In this document: positions 23,580-29,520 of the stretch, one piece after another
Numbering within the stretch: position 1 is the stretch's first letter
How the letters are laid out: every line of letters begins with the position of its first letter
Notes under the pieces: model-generated
What the model saw: only the letters and a program-made list of their open reading frames with translations
The model's database searches: none
What the model was told of the DNA's origin: nothing
Assembly (NCBI GenBank): GCA_964476705.1
Contig: CAYZBM010000012.1
Location: forward strand, 1 to 32,185
DNA length: 32,185 nt
Direction of reading: 5' to 3'
Source of the DNA: CAYZBM01 sp964476705
Lineage (GTDB): Bacteria; Pseudomonadota; Alphaproteobacteria; Rickettsiales; UBA6187
Position numbers and translations under genes: made by a program

Positions 23580-24155
23580 ATGACTAAATTATTGTTTTTT
23601 GCAGGTAGTAGCAGGAAAGACTCATATAATAAAATATTAGCAAAAAAAGCTTATGAGTTAGCAAAAACCGAATTAGATATCACTGCAACTTATATCGATC
23701 TTAAAGATTTTCCTATGCCCCTTTATGATGGTGATTTAGAAGAGGCTTCAGGACTTCCTGAAAATGCAAAAAAATTAAAAAAAATATTTATTGAGCATCA
23801 AGGATTTTTTATAGCAGCTCCTGAATATAATAGTTCTTTAACCCCGTTACTTAAAAATTCTCTTGATTGGATCTCCCGTAAAGAAAATGATAAAGAAGAA
23901 GCGTTAATTGCTTTTAATAATAAAGTTGCCGCAATTACTTCGGCATCACCTGGTGGCCTTGGCGGCTTACGTGGTTTAGTAGCTTTAAGACTAATGCTGT
24001 CTAATATTAATGTAACTGTTATTCCTAATCAATTATCTATCCCGGCAGCTTTTGAAGCCTTTGATGAAAATGGCGAATTTAAAAATGCCACTCATTTAAA
24101 AAACTTAAAAGGCGTAGTTAGCAATTTTATTCATACAACTAAAAAATTGTCTTAA
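23580..24155 (+). CDS. NAD(P)H-dependent FMN reductase family protein
   Basis: Predicts 191 residues with a flavodoxin-like fold. FAGSSRKDSYNKILAKKA near the N-terminus is the phosphate-binding loop (GSxRxxSxN), and APEYNSSLTPLLKNSLDWIS is the family signature that contacts FMN. Expected to reduce FMN, quinones or similar acceptors with NAD(P)H. A monocistronic position, with 136 bp upstream to the divergent secreted-protein gene. Confidence 0.92.
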   Translation: MTKLLFFAGSSRKDSYNKILAKKAYELAKTELDITATYIDLKDFPMPLYDGDLEEASGLPENAKKLKKIFIEHQGFFIAAPEYNSSLTPLLKNSLDWISRKENDKEEALIAFNNKVAAITSASPGGLGGLRGLVALRLMLSNINVTVIPNQLSIPAAFEAFDENGEFKNATHLKNLKGVVSNFIHTTKKLS

Positions 24156-24208
24156 AAGATAATAACAAAGGCCATTATAAAACTTATAAATACTAGTATC
24201 AACCAAAA

Positions 24209-25555
24209 GTGACCAACTATTATCATATTCTACATAAATATCCGGCCCTTGAATCTTATGAAATGTTCAAGGAAACCGAGATATTAGCACAAAAATTGGT
24301 AAAATCTGGTTTACTTAGAATTGATGCTTTAGAAAAATGTAATTTTGTTAGATTTTCAATTCCATCATCTGGAATTAATATAGTCTTTAGTGATCGGCAA
24401 TTAACTGATAAAAGACTTATTCCCAAAAGTAAAAAAATTATTTTAGAATGTTTAATTTATGCGGGTTATAGGTTAGAGGTAAAAAAACAACTAGCTCGGG
24501 AATGGAATAAATTATTACTGGAACTTAAAAAAAATATTCCAATTTATCCAGAATGGGAAATTAAAATTGCCAGATTATTAGTACAATCATCACATCCTAT
24601 AGTAACTCATTTAATTCTAATTGAACAGGTTGAAGTTTTTTTTAGTTTTGGCTTTGAAATTGGCGATATAATGGATATTCAAACCTGGAAAACATCAGGG
24701 AAAAATAGTGGAATGCAAAGCACTGATGGTACTAACACAGCTATTTATGTTTCCTGTGGTGGCAATCCCTTTACTACCAGCTCTGAATATGCAACTCACA
24801 CCACCGATGGCTTTCCCGCAATTGCCAGAACCTTAATTATTGCAGGCCAAGAAATGGACCATTACTCTGATATAATAAGGGACGAATATGGCAGACAAGT
24901 ATCCCGTCATTCTGCAGATTTTGGCGGAAGACGTGCCAAGCCTAATGTCTTAAATGGTAGACGTGATGACATAAAAAATATTGATCTATTATTTACTAAG
25001 TTAAATTCAATGGGGCTTGCAGCACTTGCCCGTGCCAATAGTGATCATTATTATTATATGAAACATAAATTTTATGGCGCTAAAAGACGAGGCGCCTTAT
25101 TTAAAATGAAATTAATTGAATATTATTTTCGCCTGCGCTGTAAATTAGCCGGAATTAGTTTTATTAAAGACTTAAGAGAGGAGAAATATTTAGGCACACA
25201 AATTTATATGTTATTTTCAGACATGCGCTTTAACTTAGAACCTAAAGCGGATGTTTATGCCAGGGAAAACCTTGAGGAAGAAGAAGCAATAGCCTGTATT
25301 GAGGCTTTAGCTCGGGTTCCACAACAGGTAAATAAATGGGGCCATACCGCAACTAAATTATGTATGCGCCATCTTTATGATATTTATTATGACCAATTAA
25401 TTCCTTCATGTATTTTAGCTTATGAAAATATGTCAGGAAAAAGATATTCAGAAAAACTAACCAAACAACGAAAACCTTTTTTCTTAAGTTTAAAAGAATT
25501 GTTTTCTTTTAAGAAAAAACCTAAAAAAGAATTTACACCACTGACTTTTGAGTAG
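24209..25555 (+). CDS. Large protein of unknown function, possible metal site
   Basis: Predicts 448 residues from a GTG start; the first ATG would be at residue 19. Soluble, no signal peptide. The central part is the most distinctive: GDIMDIQTWKTSGKNSGMQS (152-171), then SSEYATHTTDGFPAIARTLI (191-210) and AGQEMDHYSDIIRDEYGRQV (212-231) with SRHSADFGGRR. Glu215, His218 and His234 could bind a metal, which is a guess from residue type. The C-terminus is strongly basic (KKKPKKE). It may be one of the long Rickettsiales-restricted DUF families (DUF2748 would fit the size), unverified. Confidence 0.75.
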   Translation: MTNYYHILHKYPALESYEMFKETEILAQKLVKSGLLRIDALEKCNFVRFSIPSSGINIVFSDRQLTDKRLIPKSKKIILECLIYAGYRLEVKKQLAREWNKLLLELKKNIPIYPEWEIKIARLLVQSSHPIVTHLILIEQVEVFFSFGFEIGDIMDIQTWKTSGKNSGMQSTDGTNTAIYVSCGGNPFTTSSEYATHTTDGFPAIARTLIIAGQEMDHYSDIIRDEYGRQVSRHSADFGGRRAKPNVLNGRRDDIKNIDLLFTKLNSMGLAALARANSDHYYYMKHKFYGAKRRGALFKMKLIEYYFRLRCKLAGISFIKDLREEKYLGTQIYMLFSDMRFNLEPKADVYARENLEEEEAIACIEALARVPQQVNKWGHTATKLCMRHLYDIYYDQLIPSCILAYENMSGKRYSEKLTKQRKPFFLSLKELFSFKKKPKKEFTPLTFE

Positions 25556-25561
25556 GATATA

Positions 25562-26050
25562 TTAGACTCGCTTCAAAGAAGAATTATAATTATTATCTAA
25601 AGACCCAGAAATCACCAGATCAGTTCCGGGTAATACAGGCAACTTCTCAAAACCTTGTCCACTGTAACTAATTCTAACTCTATCCCCTAAAGGAATCTTT
25701 AGGCATTTACTATATTTATCCTGCAAATCTTTATAGTTCATTATATAATCACCTGGTAATTTTTTGTCTTTATCTTTTTCCTTAGATAATTTTATAGCCT
25801 CATCATAATGATAAACAAATAATTCTTTCATAAAGTCAGTATTATTGCTTAATATAGCTAGATGAAGAAGATTTTGTCCCTTAAAATTCTTCATAGAAAG
25901 TTCTTTTATTTGAAAGCTATAAGTTGGAATGTCATCAGATGTATTTCTGGGTTCATTAGCAGCCATAGATAATATTTTTATAGCATGTTTTTCATCTTTA
26001 TTTATCTGTTTATTTTGTTTATCTATTGGCATACAATCCTTAAAATCCAA
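25562..26050 (-). CDS. Ankyrin-like protein with a single recognisable repeat
   Basis: Predicts 162 residues. One ankyrin unit is clear (GQNLLHLAILSNNTDFMKEL at about 58-77); the rest, including a Lys/Asp-rich loop KEKDKDKKLPGD and a C-terminal beta-like stretch, is not recognisable. It may be a small or eroded member of the ankyrin group seen at 8080-8544. It converges on the 24209-25555 gene with 6 bp between, and is divergent from the membrane protein at 26149, sharing a 98-bp gap that contains the TTAATATATTAA palindrome. Confidence 0.65.
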   Translation of the reverse strand: MDFKDCMPIDKQNKQINKDEKHAIKILSMAANEPRNTSDDIPTYSFQIKELSMKNFKGQNLLHLAILSNNTDFMKELFVYHYDEAIKLSKEKDKDKKLPGDYIMNYKDLQDKYSKCLKIPLGDRVRISYSGQGFEKLPVLPGTDLVISGSLDNNYNSSLKRV

Positions 26051-26129
26051 TATGTTAGCAAATTTAATCTTTAATATTTTACTTTTACTCCATTTTATGC
26101 GATAACTACTAAATTAACAAGTTAAATTA

Positions 26130-26141
26130 TTAATATATTAA
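26130..26141. promoter_or_regulatory. Third TTAATATATTAA palindrome
   Basis: The 12-base palindrome seen upstream of both Sel1/TPR-like genes (5026-5037, 7190-7201) recurs here between the divergent ankyrin-like gene and the membrane protein gene at 26149. TTAACAAGTTAA lies just before it (26114-26125). A shared regulator site is possible; AT-richness makes chance matches a concern. Confidence 0.35.
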
Positions 26142-26148
26142 TATCCAC

Positions 26149-26436
26149 ATGAGCATATTTTTACCAGATTATTTATATAATGCAATAGGCCTTATTGGTG
26201 TTACCATGATGCTGATTGTTTTTTTTCTTTTGCAAAATGGTAATATTAGCTACGACAAAATGGCTTATCAATTATGTAATTTGATTGGTGCTCTTATGGT
26301 TATTTTCTCTCTAACGAGATTTTGGAATTTATCCTCTTTTGTAATTGAAGCATTTTGGGTTTTAATTAGTGCTTGGGGATTATTTAAAATTATTAAAAAA
26401 CGAAGAGAAGAAAAAAAGAATTCTACTATAATTTAA
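26149..26436 (+). CDS. CBU_0592-like small membrane protein
   Basis: Predicts 95 residues with three membrane segments (about 9-28, 43-58, 62-82) and a very basic tail KKRREEKK. The segments YQLCNLIGALMVIFSLTRFW and FVIEAFWVLISAWGLF match the pattern of the CBU_0592 family of small membrane proteins found in many proteobacteria. Function is unknown. Its last 11 bp overlap the 3' end of the convergent NHL-protein gene. Confidence 0.78.
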   Translation: MSIFLPDYLYNAIGLIGVTMMLIVFFLLQNGNISYDKMAYQLCNLIGALMVIFSLTRFWNLSSFVIEAFWVLISAWGLFKIIKKRREEKKNSTII

Positions 26437-28399
26437 TCTCTATTAAGCTATTTTTAACTTTATCACTAACTGTTAATTCTTGTTTAAGACTTTTTATTAA
26501 ACATTGAGAATTTTCTTTATCTTCGCAATAATAAATAGTTGCTTGTAGTTCAAGATTTTTAATAGCAGCTAAATCTTTTACTTTTATCTTACCAGTTTTT
26601 AATTCTTCTCTTTCAAAGGCTTGAATTAATTTTTTATTTTCATATAAAGCAATATAACTTGGCGCTTCCTTATTTATCTTCCAGCCTTTTTTTAAATTAA
26701 TTTTTATTTGCAAATCTTTAGAAGCAACCTTTTGTTGAGGCAATATTTCTAAATTTGGCAAAATTTCGGCATAACTATATTCATTCTTATTGTTAGCTAT
26801 ATTTTTAGACGCGTCTTCATCCCTAATATCTAAATAGCCCGTTTTATGAGTTTTAAGATTTACATAAGCTATCCTATTATTATTAGTATCGGCAACATAT
26901 AAAATATTATCTATAATTTTAATATCAGCAGGCTCATTAAATTGACTTAAAGATAAAGTATTTTCTACCTTTCCTCTTTTACCATTACCAATAAAATTAC
27001 TTAAAGTCTCTTTAGCAAAGTCATAAAAACGAACCGAATGATTATAAGAATCAGCAATATAAACACCATATTTGCTTGCAAATAATCCAAGTGGATGCTG
27101 TAATAGTGCCTGACCTTGTTTACCTTCTTTATAACCAAAATCAAAAAGACCGGTGCCAATTAAAGTTTTTATTTCACCATTTTGATAAACTCTTAAAGAA
27201 CTAGTTTCGGAATCTACAAAATATAATTTATCTCCCCCACCTGAAAGACCACTTGGTTGCGATAAAGAATTAAAGGGATATCTACCATCATCTATTGATT
27301 CACGACCATTACCGGCAAGCGCCGATACGGTATTTTTTGCTAGATTATATTCCATAAGTTGATGAGTGCCGGCATTAGCAATTACAATATGCTGATCATC
27401 AGGATAAAAGGCCAAATCCCAAGGTGAAGCCAAGCGCATTTTTTTTCCAGATATATTTTTAGCAAAACGATCATAACCTTGTACCCCGTCACCAACTAAA
27501 GTTGTAACTTTTTTACTTACAAAATCAACTAGTCTTAAAGCATGATTTTCGGTATCGGCAACATATAATTTCTGGTCTTTATATAATAAACCTTGAGGTC
27601 TTCTAAATTCTGCTTCACTAAAAGAACCATCTTTAAAGCCTTCAACTCCACTACCAATCTTATTTTCTATAGCTCCATTTACCCCAACCTGAAGAATTCG
27701 ATGATGCCCACTATCTGAGATAAATAAACCTGATTTTTCGCCAGATGAAATTATCTTGCCAGGAAAAGATAAAATTGTAGCTTTTTGTTTATTTTTCTCT
27801 AACGCTAATTCTAAAGGTTTATTTGCTAATTTATCTTTATATTTAACAATTAATTTATTTATATCATCTTCAACTAAAGATCTATTACCCTCACCTGCAT
27901 ATAAGCCAACAGCTTCACCATCTGGCGCAATAAGGACAAAACTTGGCCAAGAGCTAATTCTAAAATTACGCCAAATTGTAAAATCAAAATCATTAACCAC
28001 GGGATGTTCTATCCCATAACGCAAGATAGCATTCCTGATATTTTCAGTATCTTGCTCATTTTTAAATTTAGCAGAATGTACTCCTATAACGGTTAGTTTA
28101 TCACCAAATTTTTTCTCTAAATATTTTAAATCAGGAATAACATGCATACAATTAATGCAACAAAAAGTCCAAAAATCTAGCAAGATTATTCGGTTTTGAA
28201 GATCAGCTGGAGTAATAGCTTTTGGCACATTAAGCCAAGTTTTTTGTAAAGTAATTGCTTTATATGTAGGAGGAAAATCCATAGTTTTTGTACTCTCTTG
28301 GGCAAAAGCTAAATAAGGCAAAATAATAGCAAGGATCAAAGCTCCAAAGAATATAGCTTTGAACATTCTATTTACCAGATAAAACATAAAATTTATCAT
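26426..28399 (-). CDS. Thioredoxin-domain/NHL-repeat protein (NHLRC2-like), exported
   Basis: Predicts 657 residues. A signal-peptide-like segment lies at 12-33 (MFKAIFFGALILAIILPYLA, cleavage after AFA), so the real start may be Met12 (28366). A thioredoxin-like domain (about 45-200) carries FWTFCCINCMHVIPDL, the CCINC motif of NHLRC2 proteins (80-84). Residues about 205-530 form NHL beta-propeller blades with repeated patterns such as FRRPQGLLYKDQKLYVADTE, LASPWDLAFY, LSQPSGL and FNEPADIKIIDNILYVADTN. A C-terminal beta-sandwich-like part follows. It is predicted to act in the periplasm; redox substrate unknown. Confidence 0.9.
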   Translation of the reverse strand: MINFMFYLVNRMFKAIFFGALILAIILPYLAFAQESTKTMDFPPTYKAITLQKTWLNVPKAITPADLQNRIILLDFWTFCCINCMHVIPDLKYLEKKFGDKLTVIGVHSAKFKNEQDTENIRNAILRYGIEHPVVNDFDFTIWRNFRISSWPSFVLIAPDGEAVGLYAGEGNRSLVEDDINKLIVKYKDKLANKPLELALEKNKQKATILSFPGKIISSGEKSGLFISDSGHHRILQVGVNGAIENKIGSGVEGFKDGSFSEAEFRRPQGLLYKDQKLYVADTENHALRLVDFVSKKVTTLVGDGVQGYDRFAKNISGKKMRLASPWDLAFYPDDQHIVIANAGTHQLMEYNLAKNTVSALAGNGRESIDDGRYPFNSLSQPSGLSGGGDKLYFVDSETSSLRVYQNGEIKTLIGTGLFDFGYKEGKQGQALLQHPLGLFASKYGVYIADSYNHSVRFYDFAKETLSNFIGNGKRGKVENTLSLSQFNEPADIKIIDNILYVADTNNNRIAYVNLKTHKTGYLDIRDEDASKNIANNKNEYSYAEILPNLEILPQQKVASKDLQIKINLKKGWKINKEAPSYIALYENKKLIQAFEREELKTGKIKVKDLAAIKNLELQATIYYCEDKENSQCLIKSLKQELTVSDKVKNSLIEIKL

Positions 28400-28465
28400 T
28401 ATATAACTATATCACCTACTAGATTCTTCATTTATAAGTTATACTATAATAAATAACAGTTTAAT

Positions 28466-28500
28466 AGATAAAATGCTATAAATTTACCTATATTTTATCT
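28466..28500. promoter_or_regulatory. Inverted repeat between divergent genes
   Basis: AGATAAAAT (28466-28474) and ATTTTATCT (28492-28500) form a perfect 9-bp stem with a 17-base loop, between the NHL gene start and the Phd/VapC promoter. It could be an operator or a minor palindromic repeat; it is not placed as a terminator for either gene. Confidence 0.4.
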
Positions 28501-28513
28501 TTATAAATAGCCA

Positions 28514-28557
28514 TTGACTTCCATATCAAGATCAGCTAAAATACTAGTCATACTAGT
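28514..28557 (+). promoter_or_regulatory. Phd/VapC promoter and operator
   Basis: TTGACT (28514-28519), 17 bp, TAAAAT (28537-28542) make a good sigma-70 promoter. Directly behind it ACTAGT occurs twice (28543-28548, 28552-28557), separated by CAT; each copy is a palindrome and the pair is also an inverted repeat. This is the usual layout for autorepression by a Phd-type antitoxin. AGGAG (28563-28567) serves the ATG at 28576. Confidence 0.75.
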
Positions 28558-28575
28558 TATATAGGAGTAAAAATT

Positions 28576-28821
28576 ATGAGAATTTGGCAATTACAAGAAG
28601 CAAAAGCTAAACTAACAGAGCTAATAAATCTGGCTAGAAATGCTCCGCAGGTAATCTCACGGCATGGAAGAAAAGAAATTGTAGTAATGAGTATAGAAAA
28701 ATATAATGAACTATGCGGAAAAGAATGCGATTTAGTAGAATTTTTTCGCCAATCCCCACTTTATGGCCTTGATATAGAATTTACAAGAGATAAATCTAAA
28801 GCTAGAAAGATAGACCTATGA
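28576..28821 (+). CDS. Phd/YefM-family antitoxin
   Basis: Predicts 81 residues. The DNA-binding N-terminus reads MRIWQLQEAKAKLTELINLA, then PQVISRHGRKEIVVMSIEKY, the standard Phd/YefM pattern. The C-terminal part (FFRQSPLYGLDIEFTRDKSK) would block the toxin. It overlaps the toxin gene by 4 bp (ATGA). Confidence 0.92.
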   Translation: MRIWQLQEAKAKLTELINLARNAPQVISRHGRKEIVVMSIEKYNELCGKECDLVEFFRQSPLYGLDIEFTRDKSKARKIDL

Positions 28822-29231
28822 ACTATTTATTAGATACGAATGTTATCTCAGAAACAATGAAAAAGACTCCAAATATATCCGTAGTAGATTTTATTAAGTC
28901 TATACCTCAACATAATCAGTATATTAACGTGTTAACCATAGGAGAAATAAGAAAAGGTATAGGTCTATTAAATAATATTAAAAAAATACAGGAAATTACT
29001 CATTGGCTTGAAAATGACTTACTGAATAGATTTTATGGAAGAATTATAAACATTGACATTGAAATAGCAGAAAAATGGGGCAGAATTCTTTCCATACATA
29101 ATAACGTGCATGCTACAGACTCGCTAATAGCCGCATCAGCAATAGTTCACAACCATAAGCTTGTAACCAGAAATGTTAAAGATTTTAAGATGATTCAAGA
29201 ACTAGAAATTATTAACCCATGGGACCTATAA
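28818..29231 (+). CDS. VapC-family PIN ribonuclease toxin
   Basis: Predicts 137 residues. The PIN acidic residues are all present: Asp6 (YLLDTNVISE), Glu43 (TIGEIRKG), Asp101 (HATDSLIAA), with Asn119/Asp122 in RNVKDF. VapC toxins cut specific tRNAs or rRNA when free of antitoxin. With an intact active site, promoter, operator and coupled antitoxin the module looks functional; FitB-type proteins have the same fold and cannot be fully excluded. Confidence 0.92.
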   Translation: MNYLLDTNVISETMKKTPNISVVDFIKSIPQHNQYINVLTIGEIRKGIGLLNNIKKIQEITHWLENDLLNRFYGRIINIDIEIAEKWGRILSIHNNVHATDSLIAASAIVHNHKLVTRNVKDFKMIQELEIINPWDL

Positions 29232-29241
29232 TAACCTTAAA

Positions 29242-29517
29242 TCACTTCAAACTTATCGCTACATCTGACCTACAACCATAAGTTTTTAACATATATTCTT
29301 TTAAGGCAAAGCTCGGGGAACCATAGCCGCTTTCTAAGATAACCCCTCCACAAGCTTTAAGATCTATTTTATCTGCAGCTAATTGTGTACGAAATTTACG
29401 AAAATTAGCGCCATTAATTGCCACATAAAAATAAGTTGGAATATTATTTTCAGTAGACGTTAAATAAACTACAAAATCTATTTTTGGCGCAATTAATTTT
29501 TCTGCAAAACCTACCAT
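29242..29517 (-). CDS. Small conserved-looking protein behind the SerC-SerA gene
   Basis: Predicts 91 residues, soluble, no clear motif: IDFVVYLTSTENNIPTYFYV, then NGANFRKFRTQLAADKIDLK and CGGVILESGYGSPSF. It begins 3 bp behind the stop of the SerC-SerA fusion and is likely translated from the same mRNA. It converges on vapC with 10 bp between. No family is recognised; co-transcription with the fusion gene is the only functional hint. Confidence 0.65.
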   Translation of the reverse strand: MVGFAEKLIAPKIDFVVYLTSTENNIPTYFYVAINGANFRKFRTQLAADKIDLKACGGVILESGYGSPSFALKEYMLKTYGCRSDVAISLK

Positions 29518-29520
29518 ATG

